A stretch of DNA of 64,000 nt from Bifidobacterium imperatoris (GCF_002860405.1 NZ_NMWV01000002.1:3574-67573), one strand, 5' to 3'; shown: positions 40,377 to 49,161, counted from the first letter of the stretch. Program-made: numbers and translations. Notes: generated by a model not told the origin, from the letters alone.

Positions 40377-40967
40377 ATGAGCGAACATGCGCCTACAGGC
40401 CGTTTGATTGTGCTGACTGGCCCGACCGCTGTGGGCAAGGGAACCGTTGAGGCGAAGCTGCGCGCCGACCATCCGGAGGTGTGGGTTTCGGTTTCCGCCA
40501 CCACACGTCAGCCACGCCCGGGCGAGGTCAATGGTGTGAACTATTGGTTCCTGACGGAAGATGAATTCGTGGCTAGGGAAAAGGCCGACGAATTCCTGGA
40601 AACCGCCGTGGTGCACGGCATGGCTCACTATGGCACCCTGTTGAAGCCGGTCGAAGAACACTTGGCTCAGGGCGTGCCCACGATACTTGAAATCGATTTG
40701 CAAGGTGCACGTCGCGTCAAGCAGCGCGCCGCCGAACTCGGCCTTGAAGTAGTGTATGTGTTCATCGCGCCGCCGAGTTTCGAGGAATTGAAGCGCCGTC
40801 TCATCGGTCGCGGCACCGAAACCCCGGAGCAGCAGGCTCGCCGCCTGGAAACCGCGAAGGTCGAATTGGCCGCGGAAAACGAATTCGATGTGACCATCGT
40901 CAATAACACCGTCGACCAGGCTGCTGAAGATCTCTGGAACGTTATCGCCAAGGAATACGGCCTGTAA
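40377..40967 (+). CDS. gmk: Guanylate kinase
   Basis: 196 residues. P-loop G-P-T-A-V-G-K-G-T at residues 14-22, GMP-binding S-A-T-T-R-Q-P-R-P-G-E and Y-W-F, and the lid region R-R-L-I-G-R-G-T-E. It phosphorylates GMP to GDP. GAGGAGG lies 4-5 bases before ATG 40377; upstream in-frame codons have no ribosome site. The carAB-pyrF-gmk order is common in Actinobacteria. The usual follower, rpoZ, is replaced here by an unrelated small gene. Confidence 0.96.
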   Translation: MSEHAPTGRLIVLTGPTAVGKGTVEAKLRADHPEVWVSVSATTRQPRPGEVNGVNYWFLTEDEFVAREKADEFLETAVVHGMAHYGTLLKPVEEHLAQGVPTILEIDLQGARRVKQRAAELGLEVVYVFIAPPSFEELKRRLIGRGTETPEQQARRLETAKVELAAENEFDVTIVNNTVDQAAEDLWNVIAKEYGL

Positions 40968-41033
40968 ACGCCCCGCACATAGGCAAAGAACAGCTCCATA
41001 CATTTATCGGCGGTTCTTACTTAACAAATCGGT

Positions 41034-41067
41034 GGAATGCTCCTACCGTATGAGGTATGAGCATTCC
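41034..41067 (+). promoter_or_regulatory. Inverted repeat enclosing a start codon
   Basis: GGAATGCTC (41034-41042) pairs with GAGCATTCC (41059-41067), and inside it TACC (41044-41047) pairs with GGTA (41054-41057), leaving only a C/T mismatch and a 6-nt loop. The ATG at 41057-41059 of the next gene lies within the stem. It could be an operator or an RNA structure that hides the start. Confidence 0.6.
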
Positions 41068-41380
41068 AACCAAATATCCAATGAAGCAATATCTGGCTGG
41101 CATCGTTGAAGCTCTGAAGTCCGCTCCAGGCAATGGTGCCAACCCCAATGATGTGGAAACCATTCGTTTCTACTCTGAACTTGGCAATGACGCGCCCGAC
41201 TCGCAATGGCCGAACGTGTTGGTAGCCATCGCACATGTCACCAAGGCCGCTTCTTATGACCCGCAGGTCAAGAAAGCTTTCGCTGATGCAGGCGGTTTCG
41301 GCTATGTGAAAGATGCTCAGCACGCCATTATGGAGTCGTTGACCGTGGATGCTGAAAAACTAGTCGCCAAACGCGGGTGA
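41057..41380 (+). CDS. Small conserved-looking protein of unknown function
   Basis: 107 residues, no signal or membrane segment, balanced codon use like its neighbours. It contains N-G-A-N-P-N-D-V-E-T-I-R-F-Y and A-F-A-D-A-G-G-F-G-Y-V-K-D-A-Q-H-A. I do not recognise a family; it is not the mycobacterial mIHF that follows gmk in other genera. The ribosome site is poor (GAGGT touches the ATG), and the start lies in a 34-bp inverted repeat. An alternative start further downstream cannot be excluded. A perfect terminator follows. Function unknown. Confidence 0.7.
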   Translation: MSIPTKYPMKQYLAGIVEALKSAPGNGANPNDVETIRFYSELGNDAPDSQWPNVLVAIAHVTKAASYDPQVKKAFADAGGFGYVKDAQHAIMESLTVDAEKLVAKRG

Positions 41381-41394
41381 CCACAGCTAAGCAC

Positions 41395-41423
41395 ATGAAG
41401 CCCCTCACAAAGAGGGGCTTCAT
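41395..41423. terminator. Terminator between convergent genes
   Basis: ATGAAGCCCCTC (41395-41406) pairs perfectly with 41412-41423 around ACAAA. It lies between the small unknown gene and the convergent exonuclease gene and can serve both strands. Confidence 0.85.
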
Positions 41424-41438
41424 TGGTATTGCCTCGAA

Positions 41439-42149
41439 TTACCGAAGCACAAGTTGCTGATGAAGGATCTCGGCACTGGTTTTCGCCGGCACTGTTCGCC
41501 AATCAATAGTTGAAGCCTCGCAATGCTCCGCGGTGTACTGATGCATCCATTCCAAGCATTCCTGTGTCTGAATGGCATCGCTTAATGCGCGGTGCTCCTC
41601 GTTGTCCGCAATGCCAAATCGCACGATGAGATCAGCCAAACGATGATGTTTGAACTCGGGGAACAATACTCGACTAATCTGCATGGTGTCATAATCCATG
41701 CAAGCAAACGGTGAACCTGCAATATGACGGGTGTTGTAATCAAGGAACCGCAAATCAAAACTGACATTATGGCCGACAATCGGTTCGGCAATGGATTCCC
41801 GCTGCGAATCGGCAGCAAGCCAATTGATAAACCGGGGGAGCACATCGTCAATCGGATCCAGATTCGCCACCATAGCATCGTTAATACCGGTCAACGCCGT
41901 GATCTGCCGGGGGATCGGACGCAGCGGATTCACCAGTTCCTGAAACTGTTCGACAATCCGCCCATCGCGCACGCGGACGGCACCGATCTCCGTAATCGCA
42001 CAACGATTCGGGTAGAAACCGGTGGTCTCCAAATCCAGCGTCACATAATCGCGAGGAAAACCTAATACATCCAGTTCAGATGGTGCCTCGTGCTGCATTG
42101 CCTTGGTTCCATTAGGCCTTCCGAAAACAGTAATGCCGGAATTTGTCAC
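41439..42149 (-). CDS. DEDDh 3'-5' exonuclease (DNA polymerase III epsilon-like)
   Basis: 236 residues. ExoI L-D-L-E-T-T-G near residue 40 supplies the first Asp/Glu pair; ExoII is V-G-H-N-V-S-F-D-L-R-F-L-D; ExoIII H-R-A-L-S-D-A-I-Q-T has the general-base His and last Asp. It hydrolyses single-stranded or mismatched 3' ends; free-standing actinobacterial proteins of this type act in repair. GTG start with GAGGAG 7 bases upstream. No polymerase domain is fused. Confidence 0.92.
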   Translation of the reverse strand: MTNSGITVFGRPNGTKAMQHEAPSELDVLGFPRDYVTLDLETTGFYPNRCAITEIGAVRVRDGRIVEQFQELVNPLRPIPRQITALTGINDAMVANLDPIDDVLPRFINWLAADSQRESIAEPIVGHNVSFDLRFLDYNTRHIAGSPFACMDYDTMQISRVLFPEFKHHRLADLIVRFGIADNEEHRALSDAIQTQECLEWMHQYTAEHCEASTIDWRTVPAKTSAEILHQQLVLR

Positions 42150-42242
42150 GATGGCTCCTCGCTGCTGTAAGTATCAGTCCACATGGTTGCATGCATGCTG
42201 CACATGCTCGCTTGGATATTGTAACGGAATCGACATAGTAAG

Positions 42243-42299
42243 ACCCCGTTGGTGTGGCTATATCATGCTGCTGAATCAGCTGACTACACTCCAACGGGG
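42243..42299 (-). terminator. Imperfect long hairpin downstream of the Pro/Gln-rich gene
   Basis: On the minus strand CCCCGTTGGAGTGT pairs with an imperfect ACACCAACGGGG about 30 bases later, followed by TCTTACT. It lies between two genes on the same strand and probably ends transcription of the gene at 42329. Confidence 0.6.
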
Positions 42300-42328
42300 C
42301 CGAGGCTAGTGGAGCCGGATTGCGGGAA

Positions 42329-43669
42329 TTACTTCGTTTGTTCGGTGATGATATCCTGCAGCTTATCGGTCAGATCGTTGAGTTCCTTTGATGGATTCGC
42401 GTTGTCTTCCGCATCCCTGAACTCATCGCTGAGTTTGGTTGAGGCATCGTAGGGGAACTGCAAATCATAGAATTTGCTGATGAGGCTATACATCTGGTCG
42501 TAGGCGTCGGTACCGTATTCGATGGTGTTCGGATCGCCCAACGTCTGCATTTGCTTGAGAATGTCGCTTGCCGAAGCTAAATAGTCCTTGAGTGATTTCG
42601 CATATTCCGGAATGCCGCTGACCTTGGAATCCGTGAGCTTATCCAAAGCGGCGGTGCATTCAGAAATGTAGGTATCGTACTCGCTGTAAAAACCGCTGTC
42701 ATACAGTGATGCGGTAGGCGCTTCATCGCAAGCTTTAGTAGCTTCACTCATAGGCACGGCGGTGTCGGCAAGATTATTCGCCCAAGTGGAGAATTTCTTA
42801 GCCTTGGCCTGATACTTGTCAAACGCCTGCTTGACATCCTCATCCTTCTGATAGGCCTTCATCTGAGTGAACTGAGTGTTCGCATCATCGAATGCCTTCA
42901 CCTTGGTTTTGATTTTGGCTGCATCATCCTTAGTGAATTTGGAGGATGAACTATACGACGTAGCCATAGCATCAACCAGGCTGGCGGAAACCTTGCTGTA
43001 CTTCGTGTACATTGCCGTGGTTTGCTGGTGCGCGTCAATATAGTCGTCTTGAGTGAGCGAACCGGGCTTCACCACGAACACCACAATAAGAATGATGACG
43101 ACGACAGCTGCAACAGCGCCAACGATGATGCCGATAAGCGACTTCTGCGAGAGTTTCTTCTTAGGTGCCGGAACGCCAGGTTGCTGTGGATAGCCGGGAA
43201 TTGGATGGCCAGGTGGCACTGGTGCGCCGGGACGCGCAGGCATGGGCTGCTGCCATACCGGAATGTTGTGCCCCGGTTGTACAGGCTGCCCCTGACTATT
43301 CGGCGCGAATTGATGCTGATTGGGAATTGGCTGGCCCGATTGCTGCCAAGGCGCGGACTGCCCGGATGGTCCTTGAACAGGCTGCTGTGGGTAATAGTGC
43401 GGCTGGCCTGGCTGGTTAACCGGGCTAGTCTGGTTTGGCACCGGCTGTTGCCAAGATGCTGGTGATTGTTGCCAAGGTTGTGGCTGCTGCGGCTGCACCG
43501 GAACAGCCTGTTGTTGCCAGGGCTGAGGCTGACTCAGCTGAGGCTGATTGGGTAGCGGTTGCGCTGGCCCGGAAGCAGGTTGGGTATCAGGTGCTGGAGT
43601 TGTCGATTGATCGAACGGTATCTGCTCATTGCTGTGCTTGGCATCGTCTCTGGTATGTTCATCGCTCAT
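42329..43669 (-). CDS. Pro/Gln-rich single-pass membrane protein
   Basis: 446 residues. Residues 1-170 are disordered and rich in Pro, Gln and Trp, with recurrent P-W-Q-Q and P-x-Q-P units. A basic K-K-K-L-S-Q-K is followed by one transmembrane helix (about 178-202). The outer half (about 205-446) is hydrophilic and mostly helical without cysteines apart from two (C-D-E-A and S-E-C-T). This is the architecture of actinobacterial proteins that sense or bridge the envelope with a cytoplasmic proline-rich tail. No enzymatic motif is visible. Transcribed alone; the TetM-like gene is divergent. Confidence 0.8.
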   Translation of the reverse strand: MSDEHTRDDAKHSNEQIPFDQSTTPAPDTQPASGPAQPLPNQPQLSQPQPWQQQAVPVQPQQPQPWQQSPASWQQPVPNQTSPVNQPGQPHYYPQQPVQGPSGQSAPWQQSGQPIPNQHQFAPNSQGQPVQPGHNIPVWQQPMPARPGAPVPPGHPIPGYPQQPGVPAPKKKLSQKSLIGIIVGAVAAVVVIILIVVFVVKPGSLTQDDYIDAHQQTTAMYTKYSKVSASLVDAMATSYSSSSKFTKDDAAKIKTKVKAFDDANTQFTQMKAYQKDEDVKQAFDKYQAKAKKFSTWANNLADTAVPMSEATKACDEAPTASLYDSGFYSEYDTYISECTAALDKLTDSKVSGIPEYAKSLKDYLASASDILKQMQTLGDPNTIEYGTDAYDQMYSLISKFYDLQFPYDASTKLSDEFRDAEDNANPSKELNDLTDKLQDIITEQTK

Positions 43670-43888
43670 GAACGTGAGTCCTTTCTCTCAGCATTCGCCT
43701 TAGCCCAACTTTGGACTCCCCAAAAGTGAATGCGTACACACAGCCTATCACCGCTTGTGATGGTTCAGAAGGCAACGGTGGTATTTCGCAGATTGCCAGA
43801 ACAATGTGTGCGGGTTGCACGTTACGGCTGGTATGCCTCGTCATCGTATATATTGGTGTGGTTGGTACGGGCGGAAAGCGGGAATAAC

Positions 43889-46093
43889 ATGAAGCGGATT
43901 GTGGCGGGCATTGTGGCGCATGTGGACGCTGGAAAAACCACACTATCCGAGGCGCTGCTATATCGTTCCGGTGAGATCCGCAAGCTTGGCCGCGTGGATC
44001 ATGGTGATGCCTTTTTGGATACGAATGCGTTGGAGAAGGCGCGAGGCATCACCATTTTCGCGCATCAGGCGTTGGTGGAACACGGCAATCTCAAGCTCAC
44101 ATTGCTGGATACGCCGGGCCATGTGGATTTTGCCGCCGAAACCGAGCGTGTATTGAATGTGCTGGATTACGCGATTCTGGTGGTCTCCGGTACTGATGGT
44201 GTACAGGGCCATACGGAAACGTTGTGGCGCTTGCTGGCGCGGTACCGTGTGCCGACGTTCATCTTCGTCAACAAATGCGATGCTGCAGGGTTTGATAGGG
44301 AAGCGGTGCTGGCGCAACTGCGCAAACGGTTAAGTGATGCGGTGTTCCCATTTCCGCAAATCGATGATTGTGCCGATGCCACAGTGGATTTCGGCAATGA
44401 CGCTGAAGACATCGCCACGCTTGATGAGCAGGCGATGAATGAATACCTGGAACAAGGCGTAATAACGATTGAACGAGTACGTCGGATGGTTCAATCGCGT
44501 GAGCTGTTCCCCGTATACTTCGGCTCGGCTTTGAAGCTCGAAGGTGTGGAGGAATTCCTTGACGGCATGGAGGTATTCACTCGGGAGCCTAATTGGCCGA
44601 ATGATTTTGGTGCGCAAGTATTCAAAATCGCGCACGATAATCAGCACAATCGTATGACATGGTTGCGCGTAACCGGTGGCGTACTGAAGGCCAAAGCAAT
44701 GGTGAGCGGTAATGCTGCCGGCGCGTTTGCACAGTCGGATGGCGAACAGTGGCAGGAAAAAATCGATCAGGTACGTATCTATAACGGAGCCAAATTCGAG
44801 ACCGTGACTGAGGTGTCGGCAGGCGGCGTGTGTGCGGTCACCGGTCTGACCCATACATTCCCGGGGGCCGGATTGGGTGCTGAATCCAATGCCGAAGCGC
44901 CGGCATTGCAGCCAGTGCTCACCTATACGGTATTGCCGGCCGAGGCAGCTGGTCTGTCTGACCTCGCGGCTTCCGGCAAAACATCAGCGACGGGGGAGCG
45001 CGGCAATACAGCGCCCGATGGTGAGGATACGGAAGAATCCGCTGATGCTCAGGAATCATCACCCACCGAGCCGGTGATGCGCCCGAAGTTTGATGATTTG
45101 ACTTTGCATAAGGTACTTGCCGCCTTGCGTGAACTTGAGGATGAAGATCCGCTGTTGCATGTGGTTTGGGTGGAACGTCTGCAGGAAATCCATGTGCAGC
45201 TGATGGGTGCGGTGCAACTGGAGATTATTCAGCAGACATTGTCCGAACGATTCGGATTGGATGTGGTCTTTGGTGCAGGTTCGATTCTGTACCGCGAAAC
45301 GATTACCGCGCCGATTGAAGGCGCTGGACATTTCGAACCATTGCGTCACTATGCCGAAGCGCATATTCTGCTGGAGCCCGGGGAGCCGGGCAGTGGCGTG
45401 AACGTAACCTCTGCTATGTCCGAAAACGATTTGGATCGCAATTGGCAGCGACTGATTCTCACCCATTTGACCGAACGTGAACATGTGGGCGTGCTGATTG
45501 GGGCGCCACTTACCGATATCAAGATGACCTTGGTGGCTGGCAAAGCACATTTGAAACATACGGAAGGCGGTGACTTCCGCCAAGCCACGTACCGCGCGAT
45601 TCGCCAAGGATTGATGGAAGCACATGCCGGTGTGATTGGCCATCCGCAAACGCCGGTTGATGAACGCCCGGATACCAGTGAAGCGGGCAATTGCCGCATT
45701 CTGGAACCGTGGTATCGGTTCAGGTTGGAAGTGCCGAGCGAGATGATCGGCCGTGCGATGAGTGATATTCAGCGTATGGCAGGCACTTTCGATTCACCTG
45801 CTGATGATGGCGAATATGCGATGATTACGGGTTCCGCTCCAGTTTCCGAAATGCGTGATTACGCAATGGACGTCAGCCAGTACACGCATGGCCGCGGCCG
45901 ATTCTCCGCAACTTTCGGCGGATACCGGCCATGCCATAACGAGAATCAGGTGATTCGCGCAGCGCAATATGATCCGGAATCAGACTTGGACAATACTCCG
46001 GATTCGGTGTTCTGTGCCCACGGAGCCGGCTACCCAGTCAAATGGTACAAAGTGCCCGAATTCAAACACCTCGATTACGCCTACCAAATCTGA
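43889..46093 (+). CDS. TetM/TetW-like translation-factor GTPase
   Basis: 734 residues. EF-G-like GTPase with A-H-V-D-A-G-K-T-T, D-T-P-G-H-V-D-F and N-K-C-D motifs, then domains II-V as in ribosomal-protection proteins. It is about 95 residues longer than TetM (639). The extra length includes an acidic, low-complexity insert (about 355-397, rich in Ser, Glu and Asp) and a C-terminal extension ending D-Y-A-Y-Q-I. Many Gram-positive genomes carry such chromosomal homologues without known resistance. The start at 43889 gives M-K-R-I-V-A-G-I; codon use matches neighbours, so recent acquisition is unlikely. Tetracycline protection should not be assumed. Confidence 0.85.
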   Translation: MKRIVAGIVAHVDAGKTTLSEALLYRSGEIRKLGRVDHGDAFLDTNALEKARGITIFAHQALVEHGNLKLTLLDTPGHVDFAAETERVLNVLDYAILVVSGTDGVQGHTETLWRLLARYRVPTFIFVNKCDAAGFDREAVLAQLRKRLSDAVFPFPQIDDCADATVDFGNDAEDIATLDEQAMNEYLEQGVITIERVRRMVQSRELFPVYFGSALKLEGVEEFLDGMEVFTREPNWPNDFGAQVFKIAHDNQHNRMTWLRVTGGVLKAKAMVSGNAAGAFAQSDGEQWQEKIDQVRIYNGAKFETVTEVSAGGVCAVTGLTHTFPGAGLGAESNAEAPALQPVLTYTVLPAEAAGLSDLAASGKTSATGERGNTAPDGEDTEESADAQESSPTEPVMRPKFDDLTLHKVLAALRELEDEDPLLHVVWVERLQEIHVQLMGAVQLEIIQQTLSERFGLDVVFGAGSILYRETITAPIEGAGHFEPLRHYAEAHILLEPGEPGSGVNVTSAMSENDLDRNWQRLILTHLTEREHVGVLIGAPLTDIKMTLVAGKAHLKHTEGGDFRQATYRAIRQGLMEAHAGVIGHPQTPVDERPDTSEAGNCRILEPWYRFRLEVPSEMIGRAMSDIQRMAGTFDSPADDGEYAMITGSAPVSEMRDYAMDVSQYTHGRGRFSATFGGYRPCHNENQVIRAAQYDPESDLDNTPDSVFCAHGAGYPVKWYKVPEFKHLDYAYQI

Positions 46094-46740
46094 GGGCGAA
46101 CGAAGTTGTTTGACTCCAGGAACCGTTGAATATCGCGCATTTCCGGCATGTTGATGGAGTGCGCCATACCAGGGTAGATCTGCTCGGTCAGTTTGCTATG
46201 GGCAGCCCAGAAGTCACTCATGGCCTGTACATCGGCAACAGGGAAAATATCGTCGATTGCGCCGTGGCCATAGAACACCGGGCGTTGCAGGGTCTTGAGT
46301 TCTTCATCGCCGGGCATTGCGCCCGGAGCTAGCCAGCCGGAGCAGGAGACAGCGGCCGCATACCGTTCAGGGTTGAAGCGCAGCATATGGCAGGCCAATA
46401 GCCCACCTTGCGAGAATCCCAGCGTCACCACGGGGCGACTGGCAGGAATGTTCTCACTGACCCACGTATCGATGGCTTGCGCGGCTTCGAGCGCTTGGTG
46501 TTCGAGCGAAGTGCCTTCCGGCACGCCCTCGTGAGCCCAATCGCCAAACCATGTGTACCCCATGCCATAAGCGATAGGTGCCTGCAAACTGGCGTAATCA
46601 GCCGAGCCCGCGCCGCAATAGTTCAATAAATCAGGCAAATCATACTCATTGGAACCCCAACCATGCAGCAGCAGGAACACAGGAGCGGAATCCGGGCCCT
46701 TCAAACGGGTCAAAGCCTTCGTGATCTTCATAATTTCCAT
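46081..46740 (-). CDS. Alpha/beta-hydrolase esterase (carboxylesterase/phospholipase type)
   Basis: 219 residues. Serine nucleophile in G-F-S-Q-G-G near residue 119, Asp in G-A-I-D-D-I-F-P-V and His in G-M-A-H-S-I form the triad; L-L-H-G-W-G-S-N-E at the N-terminus is the oxyanion loop. This is the small carboxylesterase group (YpfH/EstB-like) that acts on short-chain esters. Its 3' end overlaps the convergent TetM-like gene by 13 bp. GATGAGG is about 10 bases upstream of ATG 46740; a second ATG three codons on is possible. Confidence 0.9.
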   Translation of the reverse strand: MEIMKITKALTRLKGPDSAPVFLLLHGWGSNEYDLPDLLNYCGAGSADYASLQAPIAYGMGYTWFGDWAHEGVPEGTSLEHQALEAAQAIDTWVSENIPASRPVVTLGFSQGGLLACHMLRFNPERYAAAVSCSGWLAPGAMPGDEELKTLQRPVFYGHGAIDDIFPVADVQAMSDFWAAHSKLTEQIYPGMAHSINMPEMRDIQRFLESNNFVRPQIW

Positions 46741-46842
46741 AGTCTAGTAGCCTCATCGCTCACACTGCACTCATAAGACCCTATAACCAACCTCTATAAC
46801 CAAACGGTATCGTTGAGCGCTGAAATACTTTACGATTACCAG

Positions 46843-46876
46843 CGGGGGCTTGAATATATCGATTATTCAGCCCCCG
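46843..46876 (+). promoter_or_regulatory. Stable hairpin in leader of amino-acid ABC operon
   Basis: CGGGGGCTTGAATA (46843-46856) pairs with TATTCAGCCCCCG (46864-46876) with a single bulged base. It lies 118-151 bases before the permease start in a 253-bp leader. It could be part of a regulatory leader for sulphur amino-acid transport. I could not match it to a SAM, T-box or cobalamin riboswitch. Confidence 0.45.
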
Positions 46877-46993
46877 AATCGTTTCTTGCACATGATGCCT
46901 TGTCCGATTGCGGCATCGTGATCATGATGAACGCCATTGAAGAGACTAAGAGACAACAAGACATGAGAGAGCTGAAGAGAAAGGAGTGCGTCC

Positions 46994-47653
46994 GTGGCTT
47001 TTGACTGGTCATTTGTACAACGCTACGCACCCTTCTTCGTCAACGGCACCCTAATGACCATATTCATTTCGGTGTTTGGCATCCTGCTTGCCATCGCAGT
47101 GGGACTGATTTGTGCTGGCATAGAAATCGCTCGTATTCCAGTGGCCCGTCAGATAGTGCGCGTGTACATTGAGCTGAGCCGTAACACCCCGCTGCTGGTG
47201 CAACTGTATTTCCTATACTTCGGTCTGCCCAAGCTGGGTGTGGTCTGGTCGGCCGAAACCTGCGCCATCGTCGGTCTCGGATTCCTTGGCGGCTCCTATA
47301 TGGCCGAAGCCATGCGCGGCGGATTGGAATCAGTGCCGAATGTGCAGCGCGAAACCGCTTATGTGCTGGGCTTGACCCCACTGCAATCCATTACCCGAGT
47401 AGTGCTGCCGCAAGCCATTTCCACCGCGGTACCCGGACTGGTGGCCAACGTGATCTTCCTGTTCAAGGAATCCAGTGTGGTTTCCGCCATCGCGCTCGCG
47501 GACGTGATGTATATGGCCAAGGATCTGATCGGCATGTATTACAGCACCTATGAGTCACTGTTCATGTTGATCGTGGCCTACTTGGTGATTCTGCTGCCGA
47601 TTTCCATCTTTGGCACATGGCTGGAGCGGAGGTTCGACTATGCACGGCGCTGA
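46994..47653 (+). CDS. Polar amino-acid ABC permease, subunit 1
   Basis: 219 residues, about five transmembrane helices. The E-L-S-R-N-T-P-L-L-V-Q-L segment and the EAA-type coupling loop (E-A-M-R-G-G-L-E-S-V) define the HisM/GlnP family. GTG start at 46994 with AAAGGAG 8 bases upstream. It overlaps the second permease gene by 14 bp. With the ATPase, binding lipoprotein and two PLP sulphur enzymes downstream, it is likely a methionine, cysteine or related importer; the substrate is inferred. Confidence 0.93.
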   Translation: MAFDWSFVQRYAPFFVNGTLMTIFISVFGILLAIAVGLICAGIEIARIPVARQIVRVYIELSRNTPLLVQLYFLYFGLPKLGVVWSAETCAIVGLGFLGGSYMAEAMRGGLESVPNVQRETAYVLGLTPLQSITRVVLPQAISTAVPGLVANVIFLFKESSVVSAIALADVMYMAKDLIGMYYSTYESLFMLIVAYLVILLPISIFGTWLERRFDYARR

Positions 47654-48314
47654 AATACTGCTTCAGCCGGGAGTCTTCCCCCGTTTGCTGCAAGGACTGT
47701 GGGTCACCGTTTGGATTGCCGGCGTATCTGTAGGCGTATCCATTCCCGTGGGCCTGCTGGTCGGCTAGCTGATGACATTGAAGAATCCGGTGGTGCGCGC
47801 CATCATGCGCGTTTACCTTGACTTCATTCGCATCATGCCGCAGTTGGCCTTGCTATTCCTCGCCTACTACGGTTTTGCCCGCTGGTTCGACTGGAATCTG
47901 GATGCCACCGGTGCTTGCGTGCTCGTGTTCATTCTGTGGGGCGGCGCGGAACTTGGCGATCTGGTGCGCGGTGCATTGCAGTCGATTCCCAAAGCGCAAT
48001 ACGAATCCAGCTATGTGCTTGGTTTGAGCCCGTGGCAGACGTTCTCCCGCGTGATTCTGCCGCAGGCTGTGCGCAGACTGCTGCCGGCCAGCGTGAACCT
48101 GGCCACGCGCATTGTGAAAACCACTTCATTGGCTGTGCTGCTTGGTGTGGTCGAAGTGATCAAGGTGGGCCAGCAGATTATCGACGCCAACCGCTTCCAA
48201 TTCCCCACAGGCACCCTGTGGATCTATGGAGCAATCTTCTTCATGTACTTCATTGTGTGCTGGCCGCTATCCATCGTGGCCCGCCGTCTGGAAAAGAGGT
48301 GGTCACATGACTGA
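47640..48314 (+). pseudogene. Polar amino-acid ABC permease, subunit 2, with in-frame amber codon
   Basis: From ATG 47640 the frame encodes a normal N-terminus with the first helix (V-T-V-W-I-A-G-V-S-V-G-V-S-I-P-V-G-L-L-V-G), then TAG at 47766-47768 (codon 43). After it the same frame runs on without interruption through F-I-R-I-M-P-Q-L-A and the E-L-G-D-L-V-R-G-A-L coupling loop to 48314. One base change (for example TGG to TAG) explains it. Re-initiation at ATG 47772, 3 bases after the stop, would give a 180-residue protein lacking helix 1. Readthrough or a sequencing error is also possible. Confidence 0.87.
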
Positions 48315-49161
48315 ACAAACCCTGCCCAACGCAGTCAATTCCGAAGCTATTGCAGCATTCGAGACTTCCAGGCCTTCCGCGGTATCCGACTGCAAAGGTT
48401 TCGAAGTCAAGCATTTGGTCAAGCAGTATGCCAATGCGGACAAGCCGGTACTGGACGATATCTCCTTCAAAGTAGAGCACGGCACCGTGCTGGTGGTGCT
48501 CGGGCCCTCCGGCTCCGGAAAATCCACGCTATTGCGCACTCTCGCCGGTCTTGAGCCGATTCAGGGCGGCACCATCTCCATCAATGAGAAGGTAATTGAC
48601 GAAGGCAAGCCCGGCACTGAAAAAGCCGGACGCTCCAATCGTTCCAGTGAATTGCGTACGCGCATCGGCATGGTGTTCCAAAGCTACGACCTGTTCCCGA
48701 ACAAAACCGTGCTGGGCAACATTACGATGGCTCCGGTGCTCGTACAGAAGCGAGACAAGGCGGAAGTCGAAGCTGAAGCGCTGAAGCTACTCGAACGAGT
48801 GGGCCTTGCCGATCGCAAGGACGCATGGCCGCACGAGCTTTCCGGCGGTCAGCGGCAGCGCGTCGCCATCTGCCGAGCATTGATTCTGCACCCGGAAGTA
48901 CTGCTGCTCGATGAGATCACCGCAGCACTTGACCCGGAAATGGTGCGTGAAGTGCTTGACGTAGTGCTTGAACTGGCCAAGGCCGGGCAGACCATGCTCA
49001 TCGTGACCCATGAAATGCAGTTCGCCTGCGCTATTGCCGACCATGTGATTCTGCTGGATGGCGGCCACATCGTCGAGGAATCACATGATGCTCACGCGTT
49101 CTTTGCCCACCCGCAAACCGAACGCGCCCAGCAGTTCCTGCGCACCTTCGAATTTGAGTGA
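48307..49161 (+). CDS. Polar amino-acid ABC ATPase
   Basis: 284 residues. An extra N-terminal stretch of about 35 residues precedes the domain. Walker A is G-P-S-G-S-G-K-S-T, the Q-loop V-F-Q-S-Y-D-L-F, the signature L-S-G-G-Q-R-Q-R-V and Walker B L-L-L-D-E-I-T-A-A-L-D. The usual D-E-P is D-E-I here, a mild departure. It overlaps the permease stop by 8 bp; AAAGAGG precedes the ATG. It powers the importer with the permeases at 46994 and 47640. Confidence 0.94.
   Translation: MTEQTLPNAVNSEAIAAFETSRPSAVSDCKGFEVKHLVKQYANADKPVLDDISFKVEHGTVLVVLGPSGSGKSTLLRTLAGLEPIQGGTISINEKVIDEGKPGTEKAGRSNRSSELRTRIGMVFQSYDLFPNKTVLGNITMAPVLVQKRDKAEVEAEALKLLERVGLADRKDAWPHELSGGQRQRVAICRALILHPEVLLLDEITAALDPEMVREVLDVVLELAKAGQTMLIVTHEMQFACAIADHVILLDGGHIVEESHDAHAFFAHPQTERAQQFLRTFEFE

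Noticed and set aside
41057..41380. Actinobacterial integration host factor (mIHF) or RpoZ after gmk
   Set aside because: Sequence motifs of neither protein are present despite the expected position.
43889..46093. Acquired tetracycline-resistance gene
   Set aside because: Length, insert and neighbour-like codon use point to a resident homologue; resistance cannot be claimed.
46741..46993. SAM or T-box riboswitch before the amino-acid ABC operon
   Set aside because: Apart from one strong hairpin I found no conserved T-box sequence (TGGNACC), no SAM-type core and no following terminator.
46813..47004. Small gene of 63 codons in the ABC leader
   Set aside because: No ribosome site, it runs through the stable hairpin and overlaps the permease start; the sequence has no recognisable motif.
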